DNA of 64,000 bases from Iningainema tapete BLCC-T55 (GCF_014698965.1 NZ_JACXAE010000025.1:123501-187500), one strand, 5' to 3'; numbered from the stretch's first letter, positions 34,905 through 44,833 are shown. Numbers and translations: made by a program. Notes: generated from the sequence alone by a model not told the origin.

Positions 34905-37157
34905 TTAACTTGTTGCAACTGAGAGTTCTTCTGTAAGTGCCGCCAGGTTGGCTAAGGAGTCGGCAACTGCTTGAGATTGTTCAGAGGTTTGATGAGAAAT
35001 ATTGGCAAATAATATAATAGATTGGCTTGCATTTGTTGAAAGCTGGGCTTCTTGAGAAGCAACAGAGGCAATCTCCTCCAGCAGTGAAGTAATTTGGGGA
35101 TCGCTGGCGGCAATTTGATGAAGTTTTTGCTCTTGTTCTTGTGCCAATTGACAGACTACGATCGCATGTTCTTTCCCCGACTCGATTGCAGCAGCCATCT
35201 CACGAGTTTCTGAGACAATGGACGCAACAAGGGTTTTAATTTCTCCTATGTCCGCCTCCAACTTCCGCGCCGAGGAAAGTATGTTTTCTGCTTCAAAAGC
35301 GTTCATTGTCTGAAGCTTCATTTGCGCCGCAACATTACTAATGAGGTATACCATTGTGGAAAGCTTTTGGCAAGGCTGTTCTAGACGCTTAACCTTAACA
35401 CCAACTTCTACAACTGTTTCTTGGAAAGCACAAATGCCTTCTACAATCCGGTTCATGTCCTGATGTCCGGCACGTACCGTTTGACTAACATGCTGCTGAT
35501 AAAGTTCAACTTGTTGGGCAATGGCTTGCATGGACTGTGCCAAATCAGCTACTGATAGAATTTGGTTGTAAGTAGCTGTAACGGACTCCATCTGGTTGAA
35601 AAGACCGTTTGAAAGAGCCTCGACAGATGTTTGGCTATCTTTGATTTGTTGACTTAGCTTGCCTTCAACAACTTCAACTGCGTGGAATGCTTGGTCTACT
35701 TGTTTGAGCAGTCTAGCATGATCGAGGGCATACCCCACTTGCATGGCGATCTGTGTAATTAAATCAATTTCAAACTGCTGCCAATGACGGGGTGCAGAAC
35801 AGTGATGTCCAATTAATAAACCAAATAAGTGACCATCTTTGAGAATCGGCGCAACTAAATTGGCTTTGACAGCAAACGGTTCGAGTTGACCGAGGTAGCA
35901 ATCGGAAAGACCTGCTTCATAAATGTTATCAATTGCCACAACCCGTCCCGCCTGATACTTGGACACATACCCCTCGGCAAAACAGGGGTCTTTGATTTGC
36001 GCTCGCAATGCCTTGGGAAAACCAGGCACAACCGATTCCGCAATTACAGTGCCATACCAGTCCTTGTCAAAGCCATATACCAGTACGCGATCCGTTCTGA
36101 TAGCTTTGCGCATTTCTTCTACTGTGGTGTTGAGAACATCTTCTTCGTTCAGCGATTTGCGAATGCGGCGGGTAATGTCAATAAATACCTGAGCTTGATC
36201 GGCTTTAGCGCCCACTGTTTCCAAAAGCCTAGCATAGTCAAGACTAAATCCCACTTGAGCAGCCAACTGGGCGAATAAATCAATTTCCACCTGCTCCCAA
36301 AAGCGGGGTTCTGAACACTGATGGGCAATCAATAAACCGAATAGCTGGTTATCTGTGACAATGGGTGCAACTAGATTAGCCTTGACCGCAAATCGCTGCA
36401 ACAACCCAATGTAACAGTCACTCAAACCTGCTTGATAAATATTGTCAATAGCTTGGACGTGACCATTGCGATACTGTTCTACATAGCTGCTGAAACAGGG
36501 GTCTTCAATGGTAGCCCACAACATTTTCGGCAAGCCTGGTGCTACCGATTCTTCGACAACGGTTCCATCCGAGTTGCTGTCGAAACGAAAGATCACTACG
36601 CGATCCGTTCTGAAAGCTGTGCGGATTTCTTCAACAGTAGTTTTAAACACCTCTTCAGAAGAAAGCGATTCCCTCAGCCTGTTGACAATATTTGTAAATA
36701 CCTGAAATGGTTCGGCTTCAGCTTCTTGTTTCGATAGCACCTCTGGAAGCTGTTTTTCTATCAGCTTGATATTTGCTTCTAAGGTAACCAGTTCGTCTTT
36801 GTTGCTGATGCTCCCGCCAGTACTCACTTGATCGAGGCGCAATCTATTCACCACAGTAGTAGAAGTGGCGGCAGCATTTAAGACTGGACGAAGGGTGCGA
36901 TTGGTAAATATTGCGGCGAGCGCACCGGAAACCACTGCCGTCACCCCTGTGCCAATTAATAAAAGTGGCAATTGTTGCCTCTGTGCCGCTTCTATTTGTT
37001 CTAAACCTTTGACACCAGAATTCTTAGCTTGAGTAATCTGTTTACCGATCAACTGCCCACTCAAGTAGGTAAATGTCCCGACGGCTAGTATCGGCAGCAT
37101 ACAAAAGGCTAGAGCCGCTGCCCGTACTTTGCTCATCCTACTCCATTCCTGCTCCAC
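34905..37157 (-). CDS. Membrane sensor with two phytochrome-like GAF domains and coiled output
   Basis: 750 residues. Two membrane helices (about 15-35 and 62-85) flank a short outside loop. Two GAF domains follow (about 165-310 and 335-485), each with a DPCF motif and a conserved Cys in LSDCYIGLL or LSDCYLGQL, then FAVKANLVAPI. These positions match the DXCF second cysteine and the canonical bilin cysteine of cyanobacteriochromes, but the next residue is Tyr instead of His. The C-terminal 250 residues are coiled-coil and MCP-like without the canonical signalling hairpin. It lies five bases downstream of an MCP gene on the same strand, so the two form an operon. A photosensory role is possible but unproven. 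Confidence 0.8.
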   Translation of the reverse strand: MEQEWSRMSKVRAAALAFCMLPILAVGTFTYLSGQLIGKQITQAKNSGVKGLEQIEAAQRQQLPLLLIGTGVTAVVSGALAAIFTNRTLRPVLNAAATSTTVVNRLRLDQVSTGGSISNKDELVTLEANIKLIEKQLPEVLSKQEAEAEPFQVFTNIVNRLRESLSSEEVFKTTVEEIRTAFRTDRVVIFRFDSNSDGTVVEESVAPGLPKMLWATIEDPCFSSYVEQYRNGHVQAIDNIYQAGLSDCYIGLLQRFAVKANLVAPIVTDNQLFGLLIAHQCSEPRFWEQVEIDLFAQLAAQVGFSLDYARLLETVGAKADQAQVFIDITRRIRKSLNEEDVLNTTVEEMRKAIRTDRVLVYGFDKDWYGTVIAESVVPGFPKALRAQIKDPCFAEGYVSKYQAGRVVAIDNIYEAGLSDCYLGQLEPFAVKANLVAPILKDGHLFGLLIGHHCSAPRHWQQFEIDLITQIAMQVGYALDHARLLKQVDQAFHAVEVVEGKLSQQIKDSQTSVEALSNGLFNQMESVTATYNQILSVADLAQSMQAIAQQVELYQQHVSQTVRAGHQDMNRIVEGICAFQETVVEVGVKVKRLEQPCQKLSTMVYLISNVAAQMKLQTMNAFEAENILSSARKLEADIGEIKTLVASIVSETREMAAAIESGKEHAIVVCQLAQEQEQKLHQIAASDPQITSLLEEIASVASQEAQLSTNASQSIILFANISHQTSEQSQAVADSLANLAALTEELSVATS

Positions 37158-37162
37158 AGTTG

Positions 37163-39862
37163 CTAACTCCCTGTTTTGAATATCTCACTAGAAGCTTGTA
37201 ATTGCCTTGCCAATTCTTGTGTTTCTTGTAGAGAGCTAAACACAATGCGAGACGAATCGGCAGTTTCTTCTAAGGTGAGGGCAATCTGTTTCAGACTCGC
37301 GGCGACTGAAACAGAAGTTTGCGATTGTAATACTGTTGCAGTAGAAATCAATTGCACCAACTGATCTATCTGTTGAGATACCTCTAAAATCTGCCCTAAA
37401 CTAAGCTTGGCATCATTAACCAAATGAGCTTTTTCCAGCACTTGCGTTGTTCCCAGAGATATTGCTTTGACTACTTCGCTTGTTTCCAATTGGGTATTCT
37501 CCAGAATTTGTTGAATTTCTTTAGTCGCTTCTGCCGATTGGATAGACAATTGACCGATTTGTTCCGCCACTATAGCAAAGCTTCGACCTTCATTACCCAT
37601 CCACGCCGCTTCAGTACTAGCGTTGATAGCTAACACGTTAGTTTGTATGGCGATTTGGTTAATTAATGATACAACGAAGGAAATTTTTTGCGAAGACTCA
37701 CCCATATGCTTCACTTTGAAAGCTGTTTGCCCCACTGTCTGTTGCCAATTCAAGATACTGTTGACAGTGCCATCGATTGCTGCTAATGCCGCCTCTGCTG
37801 TATCAGAAGTAGTGCCAGCCACTTGCGCAGTTTGACGGGCGCTTTCTGCTACTGCTTGAATCGAAACGTTCATTTTACTTAACTCTTCAAGGGTATGGGT
37901 AATCTCTTCAACTAGGAGGAGCAATTGCTCAGCTATTTGCTGGATCTGCGTAGAGTTCTCCACAGTATAAGCATTTACTTGATGAGTAGCTTGTTTTACT
38001 TGAATAACAATTTTCTCCAGGCTTTCGATGATGGCATTAAAAAAATCAGCCACTACTCCGATTTCACCAGTTGTAACTTCAGCCCGAACAGTTAAATCGC
38101 CTTTATCTGCCTCTTTTAAATCTCCAAGAAGTTGTAGTAGCTGGGTGTAAAAAGTTTCTTTACTACGCCTTAATTCTTCTCTTTCCCGCTTGTCTTCTGT
38201 AATATCAATTAGTACAAAAATATAATTTATTACTCTTCCCACAGCGTCTCGTAATGGAGAAACCGTTAGGTAACACCAGAACGGGGTTCCGTCCTTGCGG
38301 TAATTCTCGATCGCCACTTGGCATTCACAAGAATTGCCCATGGCGTTGTGTATTTGTTGCACAGTAAATTGGTCTGTGTCTTTACCTAGTAGAAATTGGT
38401 AGTTGCCCCCAAGCGCCTCTTGGGCTGAATAGCCTGTGATTTTTTCAAATGCCGGATTACAAAAGATGATAGGATTGTTAGGCTGATGTGCATCAGTAAT
38501 GAAGATAGCGTGATTAACTGCGGCAATGGCGCGATCGCTTAGTTGCCGCTCGTGCCGTCCAAGCTTTGCTTCATCTAATAGACTCGCTTGTTCTAGAGCG
38601 ATGCCAACTTGAATTGCTAATTTTCTGACTAAATCAATTTCAGGTTTGAGCCAAGAGCGAGGTTGAGAACACTGGTGGGCACACAATAAGCCCAAAATCT
38701 CATGATTATGGTTGAGAATTGGTGCAACCAAATTGGCTTTGATTTGAAAGTCTTTTAAAATATCCTTGGGAAAATCTGTAGAACCGACTTTGTCAACGTT
38801 GCTGGTAGCTTGGACTTGACCTATTGTGTACATTTCGATGTAATCTGACCGCATGGGGTCATTAACTGTTTCCCCTAAGATTGTCGTCCAACCTGGAGAT
38901 ACCGATTCCGCGATGATAGTACCACAACCATTACTGTTGAAGCGGTAAATAATCACACGATCTGTTGTCAATGCAATACGAACTTCATCGACGGTTGTAT
39001 TGAGGATATCGTCCCAGTGGAGCGACTGCCGTATCCGCAGGGTAATTTCCGTAAATAGCTTTTCGGCTTTGGCTTGAGCTTCAACCTCCTCTAAGAGTTT
39101 TGCCTCTCTTGTCAAACGCCTTTCCACAAACGAAGTCATCAGCGCGAAACCCAGGATGACTATGGTAGCGGTGCCAATCGCAACTGCTAGAGTTGTTAGT
39201 GAACCGTTAATTGTTTCGGACGCAACTGCTGTTGGGTTGGTTGGGGTGAAGATAGCACCCTTCATCGCCGTGTAGTGCATCCCAACAATCGCTACCCCCA
39301 TGACAAGAGCACCACCAATTTTAGTCCACTCAAGAGTTGTACTAGTCTGCTGGCGTAGTTGGAACGCAATCCATAATCCCAAAATCGATCCGCCGATGGC
39401 GATCGCTACTGATAGTGCCAACAGCACCGGGTTATACTGGATGGTGGCTTCCATCCGGATCGCGTATATTCCCATGTAGTGCATGGACGCGATTCCAATC
39501 CCCATTAATACACCACCACTCAGCAATTCCTTCATGCTCAAGGAAGAGCGACTAGCCAAAAAAAGTCCACCAAAAGAGGCGACAATCGCAGGTAGCATTG
39601 AGAGCAGTACAGTCAACATATCATAGCTGATGGCGATCGGCAGACCCAACGCTAGCATGGCGACAAAGTTCATCGACCAAATACCCATTCCCATGACTAT
39701 TGCGCCGCCAATCAACCAAGCAAGTCTAGCCCTTGCCTCTAAAGCATTGAGCCGCCCAGATAGATCGAGAGCGGTGTAGGAGGCAAGGACTGCGATCGCG
39801 AGTGAAAGCGCTACAAGGCGCGAATCGTATGTACTACTTAAAGCCACATCTGCCAGGAGCAT
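37163..39862 (-). CDS. MHYT-GAF-PAS-MCP signal transducer
   Basis: 899 residues. The N-terminus has seven membrane helices with the MHYT pattern (MNFVAML, SMHYMGIYAI, MHYTAMKGAI; up to about 240). A GAF domain (about 275-430), a PAS domain (about 445-565; NYQFLLGKDTDQ, where light-sensing LOV domains have a Cys at the Tyr position), a HAMP-like helix and an MCP signalling domain follow (about 715-790, with INQIAIQTNVLAINASTEAA and GRSFAIVAEQIGQLS). MHYT domains are thought to sense gases or metals (family knowledge). The GAF lacks the bilin cysteine. It should signal to a CheA in a phototaxis or motility system; no che genes are in the window. It is followed by the two-GAF protein. Confidence 0.9.
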   Translation of the reverse strand: MLLADVALSSTYDSRLVALSLAIAVLASYTALDLSGRLNALEARARLAWLIGGAIVMGMGIWSMNFVAMLALGLPIAISYDMLTVLLSMLPAIVASFGGLFLASRSSLSMKELLSGGVLMGIGIASMHYMGIYAIRMEATIQYNPVLLALSVAIAIGGSILGLWIAFQLRQQTSTTLEWTKIGGALVMGVAIVGMHYTAMKGAIFTPTNPTAVASETINGSLTTLAVAIGTATIVILGFALMTSFVERRLTREAKLLEEVEAQAKAEKLFTEITLRIRQSLHWDDILNTTVDEVRIALTTDRVIIYRFNSNGCGTIIAESVSPGWTTILGETVNDPMRSDYIEMYTIGQVQATSNVDKVGSTDFPKDILKDFQIKANLVAPILNHNHEILGLLCAHQCSQPRSWLKPEIDLVRKLAIQVGIALEQASLLDEAKLGRHERQLSDRAIAAVNHAIFITDAHQPNNPIIFCNPAFEKITGYSAQEALGGNYQFLLGKDTDQFTVQQIHNAMGNSCECQVAIENYRKDGTPFWCYLTVSPLRDAVGRVINYIFVLIDITEDKREREELRRSKETFYTQLLQLLGDLKEADKGDLTVRAEVTTGEIGVVADFFNAIIESLEKIVIQVKQATHQVNAYTVENSTQIQQIAEQLLLLVEEITHTLEELSKMNVSIQAVAESARQTAQVAGTTSDTAEAALAAIDGTVNSILNWQQTVGQTAFKVKHMGESSQKISFVVSLINQIAIQTNVLAINASTEAAWMGNEGRSFAIVAEQIGQLSIQSAEATKEIQQILENTQLETSEVVKAISLGTTQVLEKAHLVNDAKLSLGQILEVSQQIDQLVQLISTATVLQSQTSVSVAASLKQIALTLEETADSSRIVFSSLQETQELARQLQASSEIFKTGS

Positions 39863-40454
39863 CTGGTTAACCTCAAGCTAACTATTTGTATAATTATTTA
39901 CTTACTATTTTTTTTACTAATTGATCTTACGGAATTAAAGTTTGATTTACACTTAAACAGGGAGTAATTTATATTTGCTGGTAGTGGAGTAACAACCTTT
40001 ATATTTCTGCTGCACCGTGATTACTGTAGCTTACAACCAAATTTTGTTTTTTTGACCTAAAAGAGTTTCCAGATCATCAAATACACCTTTCAATTTTACT
40101 ATATTTATCTGTATTAAGTAAGCAACAACCAATTTGTTTTACCTAGTTATTTAGCATATGTGATGCATTTTTTTAAGTCATTATCTGTTACCATTGGCGT
40201 ACAACTCTAGACACATATATTTTAAATCATCTCAGTATCCTTGCGGTATATAGAGTTTGTACATAAACTGTAGCAATAACTATAAATGTTCTTAGATTTA
40301 CCAAAGCTTTTATCCGTATATTAAATAATACACAATGTAGAATTTGCATGATTTTCAATCTTTTTTGAGAATTTCTTTATACAATGTTCAAAATCAATTA
40401 GAATGAAAATAAATTTATGAATTACGAATTACGAATTATTTGGTTAATGGTTAA
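39863..40454. other. AT-rich gap of about 590 bases
   Basis: It separates the divergent MCP operon and the third kinase gene and must contain both promoters. No reading frame, hairpin or repeat stands out, except a short ATTACGAATTACGAATTATT direct repeat at about 40419-40440. Confidence 0.4.
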
Positions 40455-41963
40455 ATGAAACCAACATTGTTGAACGATCGCTATCGCATTATCGACGTAC
40501 TTAGCTCTGGGGGCTTTTGCAAAACATTCTTAGCAGAAGATACCCAAATGCCTTCTGTTCGTCGTTGTGTGATCAAACAACTAAAACCGATTACCAACAA
40601 CCCAGAGGTAACCCGGGTAGTGCAAAGGCGATTTCAACGGGAAGCGGCCATCTTAGAAGAATTGGGAGGAGCCAGTAATCAAATTCCTGCTCTATACGCC
40701 TACTTTCAACAGGCAGATCAATTCTATCTAGTACAAGAATGGATTCCCGGACAAACCCTCAACCAAATAATACAACAAAATGGGTGTATGAGCGAAAGTG
40801 AGGTACACTCAATTTTAATCAGTTTGTTAAACTTACTGGAATATTTGCACGGTAAAGGCATTATCCACCGCGATATAAAGCCAAACAATATTATTCTGCG
40901 CAACCCCCCCGTGGGGGGGTTGCCTGTTTTAATTGATTTTGGTGCGGTGCGAGAAACGATGGCAACAGTGGTAAATAATGGAATTGTTACCAGTTCAATT
41001 ATCATTGGTACACCAGGGTTCATGCCTAATGAACAAGTAGCAGGGCGTCCTGTTTTTGCCAGCGATTTGTATAGTTTGGGGCTAACAGCTATTTATTTAT
41101 TAACGGGAAAATTACCGCAAGAATTGGCGACAGACTCATATACTGGAGAGATTATTTGGGAGCGCGATACTATCAGCCCAAATATGTTCGCTGTTTTACA
41201 TAAAGCAACTCGGTTGAATATCAGTGAACGCTACAAGAGCGCAAAAGCAATGCAGGATGCTTTGCAGCGGATTACAAATTTGATTCCCGCCTCCACACCT
41301 ACCTTTATCCATCCGCAAACTCAGATTCCGGCAATTGAGTCAGCCGCTCAGAGCAGAAAACAAAACGGTATTTTTCTAGGTGGTAGTTTAATCGCAGGTG
41401 GATTAGTTGGTGCATCGATAATTATTAGTCTTTTACTCACAAAATCTCCTCAACCTATAACATATAAAAATTCATCTTCGCTACTTTCACCACAATCACA
41501 ATCCCCACCATCTGAAACCACTCGTCCTCAAATAGTGCCAAATGAACTAGCAATTACAAACAGTGCTAATCTGCCTAGTTCTTTTCATTTCATAGCAGAT
41601 TCTACCGAATCTAATTTGCAATCTGCTGTCCAGCAAATTAAAAGATTACAGGCAGTGGGTTATCGTCAACCAGGAGTGTTTTGGATACCAGATTATCCAA
41701 ATCTTTCCTCTGAGCAGTTATTTGTAGTATATGTAGCTACCTTTAGCGATCGCAACAGTTGCATTGACTTCCTCAAAACTTATGGACAAGTCAATTCCAG
41801 CGCATATTGTGCCTTTGCTAGTAAAGATCCAAATGCACCGCCTGATCGCTTTTATTTTAAACAAGTTTCCACTATATCTAAACTTTCCGGAGCAAGCCCA
41901 ATAATATTGAAAACACCGTCATTAGCGCAATATTTCCGAAAGGTTTACAGCTTCAGCAACTAA
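40455..41963 (+). CDS. Serine/threonine kinase with altered glycine loop and SPOR-like tail
   Basis: 502 residues. The kinase domain (5-265) resembles the two neighbours, but the glycine-rich loop reads SSGGFCKTF instead of GSGGFGETF, so two of three loop glycines are lost. The ATP lysine (CVIKQLKP), HRDIKP(N)N, DFGAVRETM and GTPGFMPNEQ are kept. A membrane helix lies near 312-332. The C-terminal domain (about 380-485) has the SPOR-like FHFIADSTESNLQSAVQQIK and YVATFSDRNSCIDFLK pattern, a fold known to bind peptidoglycan. The 3' end overlaps a convergent gene by 42 bases. Activity may be reduced. Confidence 0.88.
   Translation: MKPTLLNDRYRIIDVLSSGGFCKTFLAEDTQMPSVRRCVIKQLKPITNNPEVTRVVQRRFQREAAILEELGGASNQIPALYAYFQQADQFYLVQEWIPGQTLNQIIQQNGCMSESEVHSILISLLNLLEYLHGKGIIHRDIKPNNIILRNPPVGGLPVLIDFGAVRETMATVVNNGIVTSSIIIGTPGFMPNEQVAGRPVFASDLYSLGLTAIYLLTGKLPQELATDSYTGEIIWERDTISPNMFAVLHKATRLNISERYKSAKAMQDALQRITNLIPASTPTFIHPQTQIPAIESAAQSRKQNGIFLGGSLIAGGLVGASIIISLLLTKSPQPITYKNSSSLLSPQSQSPPSETTRPQIVPNELAITNSANLPSSFHFIADSTESNLQSAVQQIKRLQAVGYRQPGVFWIPDYPNLSSEQLFVVYVATFSDRNSCIDFLKTYGQVNSSAYCAFASKDPNAPPDRFYFKQVSTISKLSGASPIILKTPSLAQYFRKVYSFSN
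40901..40922. repeat. C-run/G-run hairpin inside kinase CDS
   Basis: CAACCCCCCC and GGGGGGGTTG form a 10-base stem with a GT loop. A shorter copy of the same element lies at the homologous site of the kinase at 33448 (about 33887-33901). It encodes NPPVGG. Confidence 0.8.
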
Positions 41964-42734
41964 CACGGGTTTGTTACCATAGTTAATTTTCAGTTGATTT
42001 TTTACTCTTGTATTCCAAGTTATGTTATAGTTGCGTTCAATGTCTCCAACAATAAACGGACGGACTACACCCCTAACCTCTACAATCTCACCCTGCTTGA
42101 TTACTGTTTTTGGTGCTACATTTAATAAAACTAATAAATCGTTTGTACCAAACCACTGACCATTATCTAATGTGAACAAAACTGGACTTTGGATATTTTC
42201 CACTTTACCCCTAACCGCAAGCTTAGTACCATAGTATTGTTCGGGGTTACTGGTGATTTGATTAGTTGTGGGTGATAACAGTATGGATTTAGCAATAATT
42301 GCAGGTTGGTTAATGAAATTTTTATATTCTTGTTCGGGCAAGCGTAGATTGAAATCCCGCTCAAGGCTAGAAATTACTAAATTACGAATTAAACCTGTAA
42401 CTTGAACTTCTACAGATTTATTTACAGGCAAATCGAAAGGTTTTGCCGAAGCGTTCACAACGACAATGGGTACGCTAAAGAATTGGCGATCGCTCACCGT
42501 AAACGAGCTCGAACCTACCTTTTGCTGTATTTTACCTCTGATCGTTACGGTTTTACCACTTAGTTCCTGTGTTTTTTGTGCTACTTCAGATGTAGTTTCA
42601 ATATCAGGTGAGATCACTTCCTGATTGTTGTAGCAATTTTTCAGTAGCGCCAACGCCAGTGCTAAAGCAATGAGGACTTTCAGGTTCCAAAACCTCTGAA
42701 TTAAACCGCTGTTATCTGTTTTTCTGATCCCCAT
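41922..42734 (-). CDS. Hypothetical membrane-anchored protein with two OB-like domains
   Basis: 270 residues. An N-terminal hydrophobic segment (about 18-33, LKVLIALALALALL) is followed by two similar beta domains: GKTVTIRGKIQQKVG...FTVSD and GTKLAVRGKVENIQS...FTLDNG. Each resembles the small-ligand OB folds of extracytoplasmic proteins. The function is unknown. The stop lies 42 bases inside the convergent kinase gene, and the start is next to a possible divergent small gene. Confidence 0.65.
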   Translation of the reverse strand: MGIRKTDNSGLIQRFWNLKVLIALALALALLKNCYNNQEVISPDIETTSEVAQKTQELSGKTVTIRGKIQQKVGSSSFTVSDRQFFSVPIVVVNASAKPFDLPVNKSVEVQVTGLIRNLVISSLERDFNLRLPEQEYKNFINQPAIIAKSILLSPTTNQITSNPEQYYGTKLAVRGKVENIQSPVLFTLDNGQWFGTNDLLVLLNVAPKTVIKQGEIVEVRGVVRPFIVGDIERNYNITWNTRVKNQLKINYGNKPVLVAEAVNLSEILR

Positions 42735-42961
42735 TGTGCCAAACCTCTTCTAGCAAGGGCGAAAGTTATTTATTTAAGTTACCCACCCACTTGGACAAAT
42801 TAAGCATAACTATCCGCCTCAATAAACCAAAGGAACCAGTAACACCAAAGCAAGTGGAGTTGTTGGAAGAATTTGTCGAGCGAGAAATGGGACAACCTTT
42901 CACCTTGATTTTTGAAGTCGGTGAGATTCAAGAAGTGCGAAGAGAACCACGAAATCAGTAG
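42734..42961 (+). CDS. Small conserved-looking protein, 75 residues
   Basis: A TTG start is the only in-frame choice and lacks a Shine-Dalgarno, so the 5' end is uncertain. The body is well structured (KLSITIRLNKPKEPVTPKQV, ELLEEFVEREMGQPFTLIF) with no membrane segment. I do not recognise it. Confidence 0.45.
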   Translation: MCQTSSSKGESYLFKLPTHLDKLSITIRLNKPKEPVTPKQVELLEEFVEREMGQPFTLIFEVGEIQEVRREPRNQ

Positions 42962-43056
42962 GGGCAGACTGTTGGCCCTTACCAGGCAGGGAGAAATAGT
43001 TACTTACTATATGCAAATATAGCAATCCTATATAAATTGTGAACAAATCGTTTGTT

Positions 43057-43087
43057 CCGTTAACTGTTAACAGTTGACAGTTAACGG
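43057..43087. repeat. CCGTTAACTGT inverted repeat
   Basis: Two perfect 11-base arms (43057-43067, 43077-43087) with a 9-base loop that is itself GTTAAC-rich. It lies between the 75-residue gene and the protease gene. Confidence 0.75.
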
Positions 43088-43208
43088 TCAACTATTAACT
43101 ATTATATGTAACTTACTTTCTTTTGGTAGATGACAAACAGGAAGAAAAATATAAATACTACAATGTAGATACATCATCATAGCTGATGTTATCTTACTAA
43201 AATTTAAA

Positions 43209-44522
43209 ATGAAAACCAGCCGAAACAAGAGTCATTCTTCTATTTTTAATTTTTTTCAGTTAAAACAACATCCGCTCATACTCAAGATAGATGCAGTGGT
43301 AAAAAGTCATGTAGTAAGGAAGGTAACAGGTAAAAAGCCAGCAACTTACCTGTTATTACCACTAATTGGTACAGGAATAGCATTTCTGAGTGGATGCTCA
43401 ACAAATTTATCCAGAAACGTTCCATCGCTAGAAAGTACTTCGCAAGCAGTTCAACAGCAAACAGAAGTAGCACAGACGAGCGATCGCCCTCTGACACCAA
43501 CGGCTGAGGATACCAACTTTGTAGTTGCAGTGGTCAACAAGGTAGAATCAGCAGTAGTACAAATCAATACTGAGCGAACTGTGAGAACCCAAGCGCCACC
43601 AGAGATATATAGCGATTCGTTTGGGAGACGGTTTTTTGGAGAGCCTTCCCCTCAACAGCGAGTGGCAAGGGGTGTGGGATCTGGTTTTGTCATTAATAAC
43701 AACGGTCAAATCATCACAAATGCTCACGTTGTTAACAACGCCGATGTAGTGACAGTTACTTTCTCTAATGGTCGCACTCTTGAAGGTAAAGTGTTAGGAG
43801 AAGATACCATCAACGATGTTGCCGTTGTGCAAGTTCCAGCCAAAAATCTGCCGACGGTGGAACTAGCTAACTCTCAAGTGCAACCAGGGCAGTGGGCGAT
43901 CGCCATTGGTAATCCTTTAGGTTTGCAAGAAACGGTAACAGTAGGAGTTGTTAGTGCTACAGATAGATCCATTAGCCAATTTGGTGTTTCCGAAAGTCGT
44001 GTCGGTTTGATTCAAACTGATGCGGCAATTAACCCAGGCAACTCCGGTGGACCACTACTAAATGCACGCGGTCAAGTAATTGGCGTGAACACTGCTATTA
44101 TTAGTGGTGCGCAAGGAATAGGCTTTGCCATCCCTATTGATGCAGCACAGCGAATTGCTCAACAAATAATTACTAAGGGCAGAGTAGAACACCCTTACCT
44201 GGGAGTGCAAATGTTGCCCCTTACACCCGAAATTCGGCAAAGATTGAGTAACAATCCTAACATTCGCTTGCAAGCAGACAGAGGTGTTCTCATTGTTCGT
44301 GTTGTTTCCGGTTCTCCAGCCCAAAGAGCGGGACTCAGACCTGGAGATGTCATTCAAGCCATTAACAATCAATCTGTGACTACTGCTGAAGCTGTGCAAC
44401 AGTTGGTTGAGAAAAGCGGTGTAGGTACAAATATGCAAATTACAGTACAGCGTGATGGTTCAACAGTGAAGTTATCTGTCAAACCAGAAGCTTTGCCTGA
44501 GAAAAATCGCCAGCCTTCCTAG
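43209..44522 (+). CDS. HtrA/DegP family serine protease (HhoA/HhoB/HtrA type)
   Basis: 437 residues. The N-terminus has a hydrophobic segment with a possible lipobox (GIAFLSGC, Cys near 63). The trypsin-like domain has the triad His in ITNAHVVNNA, Asp in NDVAVVQV and Ser in NPGNSGGPLLN. One C-terminal PDZ domain is present (VVSGSPAQRAGLRPGDVIQA). It should degrade or refold damaged proteins in the periplasm or thylakoid lumen. Cyanobacteria carry three such paralogues, and I cannot tell which this is. The 3' end overlaps a possible small minus-strand gene. Confidence 0.93.
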   Translation: MKTSRNKSHSSIFNFFQLKQHPLILKIDAVVKSHVVRKVTGKKPATYLLLPLIGTGIAFLSGCSTNLSRNVPSLESTSQAVQQQTEVAQTSDRPLTPTAEDTNFVVAVVNKVESAVVQINTERTVRTQAPPEIYSDSFGRRFFGEPSPQQRVARGVGSGFVINNNGQIITNAHVVNNADVVTVTFSNGRTLEGKVLGEDTINDVAVVQVPAKNLPTVELANSQVQPGQWAIAIGNPLGLQETVTVGVVSATDRSISQFGVSESRVGLIQTDAAINPGNSGGPLLNARGQVIGVNTAIISGAQGIGFAIPIDAAQRIAQQIITKGRVEHPYLGVQMLPLTPEIRQRLSNNPNIRLQADRGVLIVRVVSGSPAQRAGLRPGDVIQAINNQSVTTAEAVQQLVEKSGVGTNMQITVQRDGSTVKLSVKPEALPEKNRQPS

Positions 44523-44705
44523 CTGAATTTTTCTGCTGGGCGTGATCGCCTGCTCCAAGAAAAACTTAGCATCATCAACTTGGTGAGAATCCAAGCAAGC
44601 GTGAATAATCTTACACCACTCTAACAGTTGTTGTAGCTTGTTAGAGTTGTCATTTGATATGAAACTGTACTTTGTTTCATTGGAGACAGTTTTTAGACTA
44701 TTCAT
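44472..44705 (-). CDS. Possible small helical protein
   Basis: 77 residues, with a GGGAG ribosome site about 10 bases before the ATG. It is largely helical (NKLQQLLEWCKIIHACLD, DDAKFFLEQAITPSRKIQ). The last 17 codons overlap the protease gene on the other strand. It may be real; the coding evidence is modest. Confidence 0.4.
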   Translation of the reverse strand: MNSLKTVSNETKYSFISNDNSNKLQQLLEWCKIIHACLDSHQVDDAKFFLEQAITPSRKIQLGRLAIFLRQSFWFDR

Positions 44706-44833
44706 TTGCTGTTTACTCCCTGTTTTCTTCCTATCTACTTGTCTCCATGTAAAACAAATTTTGTAACTTATTCACTTCCACCTTCAGATAGATGTGTATA
44801 TTTACTTAATTCTTTTTTAACATTTTTTACTCT

